A stretch of 64,000 nucleotides of DNA, taken from Struthidea cinerea. Taxonomy: Eukaryota > Chordata > Aves > Passeriformes > Corcoracidae. Every line of letters begins with the position of its first letter. Positions within the stretch are counted from its first letter, which is position 1. Below, one piece after another: positions 12,824 to 24,914 of this stretch. The notes under the pieces were generated by a model. The model saw only the letters and a list, made by a program, of their open reading frames with translations, did not search any database and was not told the DNA's origin. The position numbers and the translations under genes were made by a program. Location of the stretch: contig VZTI01004555.1 of NCBI GenBank assembly GCA_013397865.1, positions 2,461,995 to 2,525,994 on the forward strand, written 5' to 3'.

Positions 12824-15800
12824 CTGAAAAGGAAAAAGAAATATTATTTTGTTGGGCAATCTAATATTGCATGCCAAAAAAAAATTATTTTTCAGCAAAA
12901 ATTTTGGAGGAAAAGCTAGATTACTTCCCTGCTTTCTTTCACCCAAATTAGCAAAGCTGAAGCACCTTAAGAGTTTCACAGAACTTCCCAATGAGAAAGT
13001 CAGTATAAAAATATTTAGGGAATTTTTGAATAGTGATATTTGATCAAGTATTTCTATATTAAGAGATATTAAGAGACCTTACATTAAGAGGCAGCATTTT
13101 ACTGTTAATCCTGAAAACAACCTGGGCTGAAAGTCAAACTCAGTTTTCTTCCATCATGCAGCCAGTAACATTAAAAGATACAGACTTTACCAGGCACAAA
13201 CTTGTCAGCTGCTCATCCTCATTGCCATTAGTAAGTTGATGGAAGCATTTAAATTTGTTTAAATTTCTATTCCTAATCAAGCTCATCCTGGACTCAGACA
13301 TGTCATCAGGTTACTACATATTAATGTGCTAGGAACCACAGAGGCACTTTTGTCCTGTGCCAGAAAAGGTAAAAACCACAAGAAATGCAGTGTTCTACCA
13401 GTTACTTGACCTGGACCTGACCAGGGTCCCAAACCCTGAAGGCAGTTGAACAATAACTACTAAGCTGCAGTAGTATGAGCTGTCAGTCTTTATTATGAAA
13501 GGTCAAAAGGAACAAGTAGGTTGGTTTGGTTTTGGATTTTTTTTTTGTTATGAAAGATATCACTGCACAACAAAGGAGACCTAACACTGCAGAAGGGACT
13601 ATTTTTAACTTTTTGCACTGTAGACTAGCAAACGCCCTACTAGCAGGTGCAAGCAAGACATAATTTTAAAAACTCATAGCCCAGAAGAAAATCACAGTGC
13701 AGCAAGAAGTAAGCATGGTCATGCAGAGAGCCTTTCAGAGAAAGAAAATCTAATGGAGGGAAACAAAAATAACCATTGACTGAAAAACATGCAAAGGGCA
13801 AAAGCAAAGCCACTTACAGGAACACCAAAACAAGGTATTTACAAAGAGCATGGTACTGATAGACGTATTTTACTACAGATTTACTTTCCTTTCACTGTTA
13901 CCCTGCTAATCTGAAGGGCAGCAGGATGAAGGATGAAGAAGGAATAAAAAGAAAGGCAACCACTTGAAGACTGGTGAAAAATGGTGCCTCAATTCCAATA
14001 CAAGATGTATTGCAATGATGGATACAGGACAGCCTACAACAGCTCTCCATTTCCCCCAAGATCCACAAAGCTCTGGGAATTCTGCTATTGTAGCAGCTGG
14101 GACCAAAAGGAAGAATGTGCACTCTGCTTCCTCTTCCTCTGCTCTCCCACAGCTGACACAATGGTCAAGCACTCTGAGGGACAGGACAGACAGGAAGCAC
14201 ACAGCAGAGGACAGTACTATGCTCCTAAGTAGTACCAATAACTGGATTATCATGCATCCAGAATTGAGCTACTGCTGTCTGCATCATCTATAACTTTTCC
14301 CTCCTCATGAGGCCTTTCCAGTTAAACAGGTGCTTTTGAAGGACCTGGGAAGCAAGTTAAGAAATGAAACTTTAATACAAAAACCACAGTAGCCTGAACA
14401 ACAAAGATTTGTTCAGCTCCTCCTTCAACAGAACAGAACTGGAAAATCTGAAGAGGTTACCATCTTTTTCGAACAGTGTACACAAATTTCCACTCTTTTC
14501 TTTCACTTCATCTTGACTGGCATAAGCACCGTTCACATTCTCTGTTACATCTTCTAACTTGGTCCTTTTGGCTCGTGGCAACAGTTCTTCCCCTGAGCTC
14601 TGTCAATATAAGAGATTATTAACTGCTTCCCCTATAACAGTTGAAAATATTGGAAAAGATAATTGTGGAAACATCATGTGGAACTGATGATCCTTGAAAA
14701 CAGGGTTTACACTAAAGATCTTCTAAAAGGTAAGGATTTAAACACAGCCCTCACACTTTGCCAAAACTCCAAGGGGAGGAAACACAGCTCTCTGCTACAG
14801 CTGTAAACAGACTGAAGCTTGTAAATTGACTTGTCAGAAAGAAAAGAACCTGTTTTCATGCCCCTCTATCCACCACCAATTAGCACAGCAATCACTTCTC
14901 CGATGTCTGAGCCTCCTGTAGGTTAGGCCATTTCCTCTAATACAGGTTGGAATCTGTGGGGCCCCCAGTTACTAGCACCTCAACGAAGTTCATTTGTCCC
15001 TGTATCACGACATTACCTGTAAGTCTTTGATATTCTGTCCTGAATGCTACCAAGTGTCTTCCCAAAGCACATACTTAGTGTGCTAGTTCATATGCCCTGC
15101 TATGATACCACAGCAGAGAGTACTTTCAGTATTTCTGAACACCATGAAAGCCTTACTTTAACATGACTCAGATAATACTAGCATGATTTTGTAAGGAATA
15201 ATTATGTGTTTTAAAAAGTTTTAATTTGTCTTAGTTTCATTGTTAATTTTCACAAAGGTATTCCATACCTCAGCTAACCGTTTTTGTCCCAGTACATCCA
15301 TAGGCACTTGCTCACTAACCATTTTAATTACACATTGTGAACAAGAGCCTGCACCTTGCATCTTCTGTTCTCCACTGAGGATTTCTGTGATTCCTAGAGA
15401 TTCAGCAACCTTTAGAAACAGATACAGGCAAAAAAGTAAAAGTTAGCCGCTCAGATCTGAATACATAAATGCTGAAATACAGATTAGTTTTCTTAAAACT
15501 GAACTAGAATTACACCATGTCTAGCCTGACAATCACCTCAGCTCAATGCAAGTATTTAGACTCCCATGTTTTCTACTAGCCTTCACAGTGACACATGATC
15601 TTCATCTGAAGGTGACTGTTAACAGGCAAACTTGAAAGAATTATGGTTATATATAGAATCCAGAGACAGTTACTCAGAGCAGAGTTTAATAAAGATTATT
15701 GAGGTTCTCCATCATATAAAAAACATTTAAGTCTTACTGATTAGAGTATCTCTGCATAGTTAAGGAGTTTCCCCCCTCCTCAGATTCCATTCTTGTGCTT

Positions 15801-18800
15801 CATCCCTATGTAGGTGTGCTACTATCCAGCTTCTCAAGGCTAGGTTGTTTTGGGGTTTGGTTTGGTCTTGTTTTTCTTTTTTAAAGAGCATCATTCTATA
15901 TTAAGAATGCACATGAACGTAGAAGAGAAGCAAGAAAGAGGTTCCATCTGTCTTTCTAGGTACAGCTCCATAAACAATGAATCTGGAGCCACTGAAATAA
16001 TAGTTTGCGGTTTTATTAATGTAGTCACAACCTTTCACATTTTTTAATATCACTGTGAACCGCATAGATGCATTCAGTTTGCCCTCATTTTGCAATGAAA
16101 CTACTTATCCCTTCAAATCAAGGTCACTCATTTTAAATATAGACCCCCCTCTCCTTCCTGATCAAACAGCAGGATGTACTTTTATTAGCAGTTAGTGCTA
16201 CGTACACCTTGCAGTAACATGCAGCTTCATACTACCCCAGATATGCAAGGCAGGTATCAGCACTGCTAGAATTGGTTTTAATCTTTCTAGGTGTATCCAC
16301 TGACATAAACTAGAATTGTAGTTTTATTATGGATTTCTTTTTCTTCTTGGTAAATTGTTGGACTTTTTACAATAATGTCTATTTTTGCTCATCAAAAATC
16401 ACGTTGTCTTCAAATAAATTTACCTGCATGAGAAAGCTTATCAGAGAAAATTAAAAATGTAAGGCATCTAAAATAAAGCAAGCAAACAAACCAATCATAG
16501 TTCCAAACAGAGTGCTTTATTACCTTAGCATCTTTTATTTCAACAGGCTGCTGGCAACTTTCAGAATCAGAATTACTGAGGTGATCATAAGCCATTTTCT
16601 TTACCATGTTATGCAAGTCTTCAAATTCCCTGTACACATCTGGAAAGTAAGCTTTGGCTGGATATCCTTTTTCAACCTAGGAATAAGAGAGGAATAAAAA
16701 AGGGCTTGTTTCTCCCTCCCTATACTTTAAAAAAAGATGAAATTAAGATCTCTCAATTTTGTTTTGTTCAACATTTTAAAATAGAAACATGCAAGTCAAA
16801 AGACTATGGAATATTCAAAATGCCACTGAACCAAGCAGCAAAAAGCAAGGCTTTGAGTTGAAACCTACAAGAGTTTTGCCTGTGTAAGACTGAAGTGATG
16901 TGTGGAACATCTACATGCCGCACAATACTAATTTAAGAAATTCAATTATGTCTCTAAAGGAATCTTTTTATGTATGCTAATGGAAGTATCCCTAAAATAA
17001 TTTAATATTGTTACATAAAAACTCACCTTCATCAGCAGAAATTCATACACCGTAACAAGCTTTGTAAGACGTGGGAGAGCCAGCTCCATTAAGTCTTCAT
17101 TATCACATTGTTGTATTAGCTGTCAAAAGCCAGAATGAGATTATTAGGAAAAAGCAGCCCACATGTTATGCACCCCATTTTCAGAACATAAAATATCACT
17201 ACTTTTGTTTTTTTAAAGATGTGCTGTATGTTTAGGCAGCTTTAAGACTATATGCAAACTAACTCCAAAATGGGGTAAGCTAGAAGACCTCAGAACAGTT
17301 ACTACGCATGTGCAGACAAAACTCAGTCCCAAAAATGTTGCCAATTCACAGAAAGCAACCTCAGTAGCTTTAGTAGACATAAAAGATCTACAACACACAG
17401 AAAACAAAGAACAAGTTGTGTTAGTTGGATTTTAATCCTCATTCTATCCTCCCCCAAGACCTTCTTTGTGGGTTTGTTTTGGTTTTTTGGGGTTCTTTTA
17501 TTTCTTTTACTGTGTTGGAGAAGATAGGTAGTAGTAGCTAGTAACTTTCCTTCGCCAGAAAAAGGATAGCAAGAATATATCTACATGTCAAAAATCCCTT
17601 TCCAGACTGAGTTCCCATTTTCCCTTTTTCCAGTGTTCTGTTGGAAGTATTTTTTTCTTAGAAGTCAACTTAATTTTTTCTTCTTAGAAGCCATCTTAGG
17701 CTTTCATCTTGTCCATACACAAGGATGTAAAAAAAAAAAAAATCTTTTTGAAAATGATTCATTGAAAATAAGTGATGAAAAAAAGGGGGGAAAAGAAACA
17801 GGGCAGGAGAAAAATACTTGTGAAGTAATTGCAGAAGAGAACCATACCTCTTTTAACCTAGCTTTTCTTCTGAATACATTGTGTTCTGCTGACACACTAC
17901 TAAGTGACTTTGAAGGGGACTGACCAGGTCTGCTAAGCCTTCCAGAACACCTGGATCTTCCACCCATCCTGGGTTGACCACGTCTCTTTGGTCGTCTGGG
18001 TCTTCCAGGTCCTTTTGGTGTTATGGGTCCCCGGTGTCCTGAACTGGTTTCATTTGGTTGTTCTGCCAGCAAGTGTCTGCTTTCCTCAGACTCTGAAGCC
18101 TTAATTAAAAAAAAAAGGTATTTATTCACCATTTTAAACAGTTTTGAGAAAGACAGTTTTATAATTAAGTTTGCCATCTATGCAAACAATAATAGCATAT
18201 TAAAAAAATGCAAAGCTGGATACAAGCAAAACTTGCAAAGAAAGTTGTGGAATAAATCCAACACTTTAGTAAGACTGCTACTTCTGCATCACATATATGT
18301 CACTATTTGCAAAGTTAGCATTTTTGGACCACAAGATGTCATACAAAATAAAGAGATTAAATAAACATAATGAAAGAGCTGTTTTAAGTGGGTTAAATAC
18401 ATTTAATATTTTTGAAGTATATCCTCTTTAGATAAAGAGGTTGTAGAAATAAAATTTAATTAGCAGTAAAACATACTCAAAGAATAATTTGGGTTTCATT
18501 GTAACCACATCAAAGCATGAAGACTTTATATGAAAGACAAAAACTCTGACACCATGAACAGTGACAAGCCCAGTAATTAAATATCAAAATGTACTGCCCC
18601 GTTTCCACATCTCAAAATCCAGTCTTTCCTAGGAACACAGCTAGGAAGTAGCTTCTGTTATAAGATCACACAAAAACTCAAAATACCTTTTCTATTTTTA
18701 AGTTATCATCATTATTTCAGTACAAAACTTTTTAACTGTTCAAAGGATTGATTTCTTACTTAAACGTCTTCCCTTCCAAGCTAGAATTTCTAAGAATGTT

Positions 18801-21800
18801 CTAGCATCTTTTAAGAAATGAGTTTATAATAGTACTGAGGTACATCAGGCTTCTTTGCATAATCTGTACATTTTCATCCCAACATTCAGTAACTCTCTAC
18901 TATTCTACTGATTAGGGAAGCTCTAAAAATGGCAAATTTATGTCAGTTCTATCCAGGGATTAAATTACTAAATTAGTTCTAAATTTGTCATAAGACTAGG
19001 GGTTGAGCATGGGGATCTTGATTGGCTTCCTGTCTGTATCAAAAAACTGTACAATAATTCAGGGAGCAGACTTCAATATTCTGCAATTCTCTTTTTCCAG
19101 AGATAAGTGAGTGTGAATGATGAGGGAAGGTTTGTTTTCTGCACTGGTACCTTAAGCTGTAAATTTTCACTTTCCTGAGAACAATGTCACAATTACAAAC
19201 ACAAGTAATAAATGTGACACCCCTACATCTAAATGAGTACTTTTTCCTAGCCAGCAGCTGCATCAACTTTCTGCAAAATGTTAAGAGTCATTTTAATATT
19301 AAAAGAGAAATTTTCTTTGAAGTGACCAGCTTAAAAGATCACAGGAAAAAATCTGCAACTGAGGCAGCTTCCAACCCAGAGACTCAAATTTCACCAGTGT
19401 TTGGTGTGCAGGGTTTCAAAGCCCCACTTTGAAAACCTGCTCTAGGAAAAGCTGCAGTTCACTATTGTGTTCCAAAGAAGCCAAAGAAGAGATTTTTCTG
19501 TGATGACATTATTTCAGCAACAGAAAATGAGAGCAGATGATGTGTTGCTGTCATGCTAAAGGCTGTAACTGAACAACAGTGTTCTTATCCAAATGCAAAG
19601 AATGTCATTTATGCAGACAGGGTGAAAACTGTCAGAAACCCAGTAACAAATGAACACTCAGTGAACATTTAGTTATGTCTGTGCAAGAGTACTGTTGCTG
19701 CAGCCCTGCAAGAGACAATTTGATTTTTAAAGCACTTCAATGGAAAATTTGCCTAATGTAATCTATCAGTGGGTATTTCTGAGCAGTACAAGACTGTGCA
19801 GCTACAGAACTGCCATTCTCCTTTGAATGAAAGAACTGACAGTTTTTCTAAGTAACACTTTACCTGTTCTCCAGCCTTTGAATCAACAGTTTCTTCCAGA
19901 TTGGTAGCTAGTGCTTTTTCATGATTTAAAGTGACAGCAGTTGAATCCAAATGTGCTGGACTCATCATTTCCTCTTCCACAAATATACTTCCATTAGGCT
20001 TATTTAGAGGTATTTTCTGAGGTGAAGACTCCAGCTGTCCATGGTCAGGGTTAAGTTTATAATGTCTTGCTAATCCTCCTTTTCCTATGTATGATTTTTC
20101 ACAAGTCTGACATTTAAACATTTTGGGTTTCAGATTATAATTTGAAGAACTGAATAATGCATCCTTTCCCTTCACCTTTCCTTCTTCATCATCTTCTATA
20201 CTCAGCTCAGAGTAGTCATCAGAATCAGACTGATGACCATCAGCCAAATCCTCCATTTTAATGAATTTGTAATCTTTAGCTTTGTATTTGGGGGGGCGTG
20301 AAATCCGTCCAGAACGAGTTTTTACCTTCAAGGATTTCTTTAACTTGTCATCCTTTTGCTTTTTCTCAAGGCATGGTGTACTTGCTGAACTGGCTGCAGC
20401 CATGGTAGGATTTGGAGACCTTGAAGCCGATGCTGTGGCACGAGTACCCCTCTGTCCATTCACCATCTTAGATGGGGGAATCTTGTTCACAGACACTGAC
20501 CCATGAGATGGTAAAGGCCTCTGCATAAGCAACTGAACCGGAGACTCAGAAGAACTTTGCAGGAATAGCTGCTGCTGCTCAGTTCCTGAAACAGGCTGTA
20601 TCCTAATTATCTGGGGATTAATAATGCCAAGTCCTGGTATGCTAGAATTCCTACCAACTGGCTGACTCAGCGTCAGAGTTTTGGACTGGACTGGTGCCAA
20701 TGATGTCATTGGCCTTTCAGATTCCTTCATCTGTCCTGGCTGAACTTGGACACAAATGGCTTCCAGCTGCTTTTGTGGAAAAAAAGAAGAATTGCAATTA
20801 CACAAGTACAGCATTAATAAATAAATACAATACTTATCAAGATAATACACACGTGCCCTTAAAGCAAAGCGCGAAGAAACCTCTGCACATCATTAGTTTT
20901 CCATTTTAATGCATCAAAAAAACAGATTTAACATCAAAGCACAAATTTCCCTTTCTCCAAGCTATGGGTTTTCCTGCACGTTTACTGCTGTGACTGATGT
21001 TCAATTAAAGCATGTAAAGTTTGCTCTGAGGCCACGTCACAGCTTTGTTTCCTGCTAGCAGGCCTGTCTGGAATAGCAGAGTCAATGCCATCACCAAGGC
21101 ACATTCATAACCTTCAGCAAACCCCAAACACCGGAGAACTAGAGTCTGCTACATGACACACACCAAATAACCAGTCCAGGACATACTATAGTATATGTTC
21201 ACTTCACAAAAACTTTGTGGTGATGATTCAGAGCATCAGATGTTACTGCTCATCTCCCTCACAGTTCTGCCTGCTTCATCCAAATTTCTGCCTCAGTTTG
21301 AATCAATCACTTGACAACCCCTGCACCCCAAACGTGGGTTGAAAGCCCAGATACTGTCACCTGCAAGAGAGGCAGGCACTAACTTCCTGTGTATCACCAC
21401 TTAACCACTATGAAACAGCTCTTCTGAGCTGTTCTTGGCTGCACGTGTTGTCAGACCGAAATACTGACCACAGCAGCTATTAGCTACATTCAAACACGGA
21501 TTTTCCTAAACCACATTGAAAGCTGTGCCTTTGAGCTATGGGACTGGAGTCTACACCCGAGGGCAGGTGTGACTGAGGAGAACGGGAAAAAAAAAAATAT
21601 TAAAAAGGATTAAACCCGCCGGAGCCGTGGCTTTCATCACCAACGGAGCGCCGCAGCCTCCCTCCCTCCAGCCCCCGGGGTTACCTTCCGAGGGAGGAGG
21701 CGGGCGGCCGTGGCGGCCCTGCCCTGCTGCAGGGCGACCTGCTGGGCCACGCTCTGCAGCTGCCGGGCGGCGTTCTGCATGATGCCGCCCGCGGGGCAGG

Positions 21801-21953
21801 GCTGCGGCGGGGGTGCGGCGGCCGCCGCCGGCTTCAGCTGTTCCTGGGCCTTGCTCACTTGCTCGATGACCCGCCGGAGCTCCGCGGGGGCCAGGGGCGC
21901 GGCGGCGGGACGGGGCGCCGGGGGCGGCCCCGGGCTCTCCAGCAGCCGCTCCA
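11847..21953 (-). CDS. ZNF839: ZNF839, single C2H2 zinc-finger protein (8 coding exons, N-terminus in gap)
   Basis: The exons, in transcript order, are 21953-21685, 20769-19864, 18099-17848, 17119-17027, 16676-16524, 15409-15269, 14599-14461 and 12823-11847. All have GT-AG borders and compatible phases and give at least about 975 residues. The N-terminal part is Ala/Pro-rich. Exon 2 carries an acidic SDSDDYSELSIEDDEEGK tract and the single zinc finger (C-x2-C-x12-H-x6-H, in CQTCEKSYIGKGGLARH). Exon 3 has an AT-hook-like basic segment (PGRPRRPKRRGQPR). The last exon is long, Ser/Glu-rich, and ends LLSQSELEP. The order and motifs match my memory of vertebrate ZNF839, a poorly characterised nuclear protein; DNA or chromatin binding is inferred from the finger and AT-hook. 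It is convergent with CINP and head to head with the MOK remnant. The introns contain nothing I recognise. Confidence 0.93.
14461..14599 (-). CDS. ZNF839: ZNF839 exon 7
   Basis: The acceptor is ATATTGACAG and the donor is GATG|GTAACC. The exon encodes SSGEELLPRAKRTKLEDVTE and has a basic PRAKRTK cluster that could be a nuclear localisation signal. Confidence 0.9.
15269..15409 (-). CDS. ZNF839: ZNF839 exon 6
   Basis: The acceptor is TTTCTAAAG and the donor is GAG|GTATGG. It is 47 codons in phase 0 and contains VAESLGITEILSGEQKMQ and VPMDVLGQKRLAE. Confidence 0.9.
16524..16676 (-). CDS. ZNF839: ZNF839 exon 5
   Basis: The acceptor is TTATTCCTAG and the donor is AAG|GTAATA. It is 51 codons in phase 0 and contains VEKGYPAKAYFPDVYREFED, a strongly protein-like helical segment. 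Confidence 0.91.
17027..17119 (-). CDS. ZNF839: ZNF839 exon 4
   Basis: The acceptor is CTTTTGACAG and the donor is AAG|GTGAGT. It is 31 codons: LIQQCDNEDLMELALPRLTK followed by LVTVYEFLLMK. It is too short to appear as a conventional open reading frame. Confidence 0.9.
17848..18099 (-). CDS. ZNF839: ZNF839 exon 3 (AT-hook-like)
   Basis: A T-rich tract precedes the TTAAG acceptor and the donor is GAG|GTATGG. The 84 codons include the basic Gly/Arg/Pro segment GPGRPRRPKRRGQPRMGGR, which resembles an AT-hook, followed by a Ser-rich stretch. Confidence 0.91.
19864..20769 (-). CDS. ZNF839: ZNF839 exon 2 (zinc-finger exon)
   Basis: The 302-codon exon starts after a CCACAAAAG acceptor (a CAG three bases on is an alternative) and ends at the AACAG|GTAAAG donor. 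It encodes LEAICVQVQPGQ, a basic KSLKVKTRSGRISRPPKYK stretch, an acidic patch, and the only C2H2 finger. The zinc ligands are the Cys pair in CQTC, the His in LARH and the His in NPDH. Confidence 0.94.
21685..21953 (-). CDS. ZNF839: ZNF839 exon 1 (partial, runs into gap)
   Basis: The exon ends at the CGGAAG|GTAACC donor and continues into the N run, so the start codon is not visible. It is GC-rich and Ala/Pro-rich, with a helical AELRRVIEQVSKAQEQLKP segment and QNAARQLQSVAQQVALQQGR. Confidence 0.85.
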
Positions 21954-22591
21954 NNNNNNNNNNNNNNNNNNNNNNNNNNNNNNNNNNNNNNNNNNNNNNN
22001 NNNNNNNNNNNNNNNNNNNNNNNNNNNNNNNNNNNNNNNNNNNNNNNNNNNNNNNNNNNNNNNNNNNNNNNNNNNNNNNNNNNNNNNNNNNNNNNNNNNN
22101 NNNNNNNNNNNNNNNNNNNNNNNNNNNNNNNNNNNNNNNNNNNNNNNNNNNNNNNNNNNNNNNNNNNNNNNNNNNNNNNNNNNNNNNNNNNNNNNNNNNN
22201 NNNNNNNNNNNNNNNNNNNNNNNNNNNNNNNNNNNNNNNNNNNNNNNNNNNNNNNNNNNNNNNNNNNNNNNNNNNNNNNNNNNNNNNNNNNNNNNNNNNN
22301 NNNNNNNNNNNNNNNNNNNNNNNNNNNNNNNNNNNNNNNNNNNNNNNNNNNNNNNNNNNNNNNNNNNNNNNNNNNNNNNNNNNNNNNNNNNNNNNNNNNN
22401 NNNNNNNNNNNNNNNNNNNNNNNNNNNNNNNNNNNNNNNNNNNNNNNNNNNNNNNNNNNNNNNNNNNNNNNNNNNNNNNNNNNNNNNNNNNNNNNNNNNN
22501 NNNNNNNNNNNNNNNNNNNNNNNNNNNNNNNNNNNNNNNNNNNNNNNNNNNNNNNNNNNNNNNNNNNNNNNNNNNNNNNNNNNNNNNNNNN
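21954..22591. other. assembly gap (638 N)
   Basis: This run of N removes the ZNF839 N-terminus and probably its 5' UTR and core promoter. The open frames reported across it on both strands have no meaning. Confidence 0.99.
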
Positions 22592-22945
22592 TGTTCAGCC
22601 TCGAGAAGAGACAACTGAGAGGGGGCCTCATCTCTGTGTATAAATATCTAAGGGGACTTTGCCAAAAGAATGGAGCCACGCTCTTCTCGGAGGTGCCAAC
22701 CTCTAGGACACGAGACAGCTGGCAGAAACTGATGCACAGAATGTTCCACCTGAACATGAGGAAGAACTTTACTGTGCAGGTTACCGAACACTGGAACAGG
22801 TTGCTCAAAGAGATTGTGGAGTTTCCCTCAACTGAAGATATCCCAGAACAGTCTGGACGCAGTCCTGTGCCGTGTGCTCTAGGACAAGTCTGCTTGAGCA
22901 GGGAGGTTGGACGAGATGTGGTCTCCTCCAACGTGTCCCATTCTT
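22592..22945 (+). repeat. CR1 LINE 3'-end fragment, sense
   Basis: It starts directly at the gap edge with TTCAGCCTCGAGAAGAGACA and contains GTTCCACCTGAACATGAGGA and a GGTTGCTCAAAGAGATTGTG-type phrase, all typical of the CR1 3' region. It lies immediately upstream of the ZNF839 first exon. Confidence 0.9.
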
Positions 22946-23295
22946 TGAATGACTCGCCACTCGCTGTCACCGGGTGGGTTTCGGGCGGGGGAGCGCGTGT
23001 CACGCGGGAAGGGCAACCCACACGGCAGAAAAACGCCCGAGGGTCGCCCGAGCACGCTGAGCCGCCCGCGCAGAAACAGAAATCCGCGCTCTGCCGGGGC
23101 CGGCCGGTCTCCATCAGCCGTGGGAGAGCGATGAAGCTCAGCCAGTACTGCAGCCGCCCTGGGTGCTCGAGCCCTGCACACACACAGCCCATCTCGCGGC
23201 CGTGCCCTTGTGCAGAGGTCACACCGCGTCTCAGCAGAACCGCGTGAGGTTGGTGGGAATCGCTGGGACAACTTGGAGAGGGGGGAAAAGAGGGG
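22946..23295. other. CpG-rich flank upstream of ZNF839
   Basis: GC-rich, CpG-containing sequence lies between the CR1 copy and the tRNA terminator. It could be part of the ZNF839 promoter island interrupted by the CR1, or just flank. There is no recognisable coding sequence. Confidence 0.35.
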
Positions 23296-23303
23296 AAAAA
23301 AAT

Positions 23304-23309
23304 AAAAAA
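23304..23309 (-). terminator. RNA polymerase III terminator of tRNA-Ile
   Basis: The minus strand carries T6 about 12 bases past the tRNA 3' end, then A and T7 (23296-23302). Oligo-T is the standard Pol III stop signal. Confidence 0.8.
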
Positions 23310-23321
23310 CGGCAACTTCTG

Positions 23322-23395
23322 TGGCCCGTACGGGGATCGAACCCGCGACCTTGGCGTTATTAGCACCACGCTCTAACCAACTGAGCTAACCGGCC
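23322..23395 (-). tRNA. tRNA-Ile (anticodon AAT)
   Basis: The minus strand folds as a full 74-base tRNA. The acceptor arm is GGCCGGT...CGGGCC with discriminator A. The D arm and A box contain TAGCTCAGTTGG, and the anticodon loop CTAATAA gives AAT (read as IAU). The T arm and B box are GGGTTCGATCC. All stems pair and there is no intron, so it looks functional. It lies between ZNF839 and the MOK CpG island. Whether the same tRNA sits upstream of mammalian ZNF839 can be checked. Confidence 0.97.
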
Positions 23396-24540
23396 ACCTC
23401 TTATGTATTTTTTGCCTCTGGGCTACTTAAAGACAGATTCGCGCCAATGTTCCACCCTCTGACTAGAATAGTGAAGACGACAGACTGGGCGAGGAGCTTC
23501 CTCATCCCCGGGAGCGCTGGAGCCGGGCCCGCGCATGTGGAAACACACGCTTAACTCCTCAGCAAAACCAAAAAGCAAACCGGAAAACTCTGCCCTGCCT
23601 ACAGAGAGATGCAGCGCCTCGCAGTGGAACAACCATAAAGCGGGATGGGGGACAACTTCGCCTCTAAGTCAGTAGGGTAATACTTCAAGTTTATTAGGAT
23701 ATGGTTCCAGTTTCATTTAATTTAAATATTTGAACATTCTTAAAAAGCATTTACTATTGCTTAATGCACTACTAGGATCTTAGTTTGCACGGAAAAACGA
23801 TTCACCTTTTCCTAATATTTTGATTTTTACTACATACGCTGCATATAAAAGACAACTTTTCAAAGGCTCACCTTTGAAGCCTACGTTAAAGCACAGGATG
23901 TCCGTTTAACAAGAGGCAAACACTGGGGGCGCGGGGACACGGAGGGGACGACACAGCTCTCCAAAATGCACGTTTTTGGAGACAGCTCAGTGAGGAGAAC
24001 GCAGCCCCTGGTCTCTCCCCGGGCTCCTCTTCATGCCGGGCTGGCGGTACGGCTGCTCTCGACATCCCGCAGTGGCGCGCAGGATCCGCCAGGGATCAGG
24101 CCATCACCGGGGATGAATCTGAGCCCGCCGGGGCACTGCTCTGGCCACGGGAGACTTGACAGCAGCCAGCGCCCGCCGCTGGATTCATGGAGCACATCTC
24201 TTGTCCCGAGGGCTCCCCTCCTTAACCCCTCACCCACGGGCGGCTCAGCCCCGCCATCCCCGGGCAGTCGGGACCGTGGTGTTGTCCCGAACGCGAGCTC
24301 GTTACCGGCTGCGCAGCGCCAACTGACACCTCTAGGCGAGGTATTTCTAGGTTTTATTCTAGTTTGCGCAAAGTAGGGAGCTGGGTGGTAACCCACAAAA
24401 GTCTAGCTCAGTGATCATCAAAACTTTACACTTGCTATACACTTAAACAAACAGAGACATCAGCATTCCTTGGTTACCAACTACAGAACTTTTCTATTAA
24501 TTAGTACTCAAACCAGTACTTGCTAGTTGCATCTCGCTTC
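23396..24540. other. intergenic sequence, mixed GC, no gene recognised
   Basis: It contains a GC-rich block at about 23.9-24.3 kb and AT-rich flanks. The open frames here look like by-products of CpG-rich sequence. No tRNA, repeat or exon was identified with confidence. Confidence 0.4.
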
Positions 24541-24837
24541 TCATGCTAATTAGTCCGCAGGCGCAGTTCTTTCTTCCAGTTGAGTCTGGGGTCCGTTTTG
24601 GGTAGGTGGCCAATGGGTTGCGATCTCGCACGGCCGAAATTATGTTTCTCCCAGTTACTGCTCCATTCTCCTGACTTCAGTCCTTGTGGCTTTCGTCCAG
24701 ACAGCCCGTTCACTTTGGGATTGTCTTCCCTTTTCCTTAAAACGAAAGACTATCCAAGGGTGCGACATCCACAACTGCCCCACACCTGGGCGCGCACCTG
24801 GCGGGCAGGGGCGGGGTGATGGTGCCCCGTGCACACC

Positions 24838-24847
24838 GCGCATGCGC
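24838..24847. promoter_or_regulatory. NRF1-type palindrome
   Basis: GCGCATGCGC is a perfect match to the NRF1 consensus core and is common in CpG-island promoters. Confidence 0.6.
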
Positions 24848-24900
24848 CTCCCGGCCGTGCCGTGTGCAGCCGGCCGCGGCGTGGGGCCGGCGCGTGCGCG

Positions 24901-24914
24901 GTTGCCGGGGCGAC
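24901..24914 (+). promoter_or_regulatory. RFX X-box-like element
   Basis: GTTGCC-GG-GGCGAC matches the X-box pattern GTNRCC-N(1-3)-RGYAAC except at one base (G for A). RFX factors drive ciliary genes, and MOK belongs to the ciliary RCK kinase family, so a site here fits. Confidence 0.4.

Noticed and set aside
12407..12864. Plus-strand open frames in the ZNF839 last exon
   Set aside because: Shadows of the minus-strand coding exon.
21637..23369. Long open frames on both strands across the second N run
   Set aside because: Only the minus-strand piece 21685-21953 is supported, by its splice donor and ZNF839-like sequence. The rest is N, CR1 and CpG-rich flank.
23966..24400. GC-rich overlapping frames on both strands
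   Set aside because: Typical of CpG-rich sequence, which has few stop codons. No protein family is recognised. An LTR origin was considered, but no terminal repeats or target duplication could be found.
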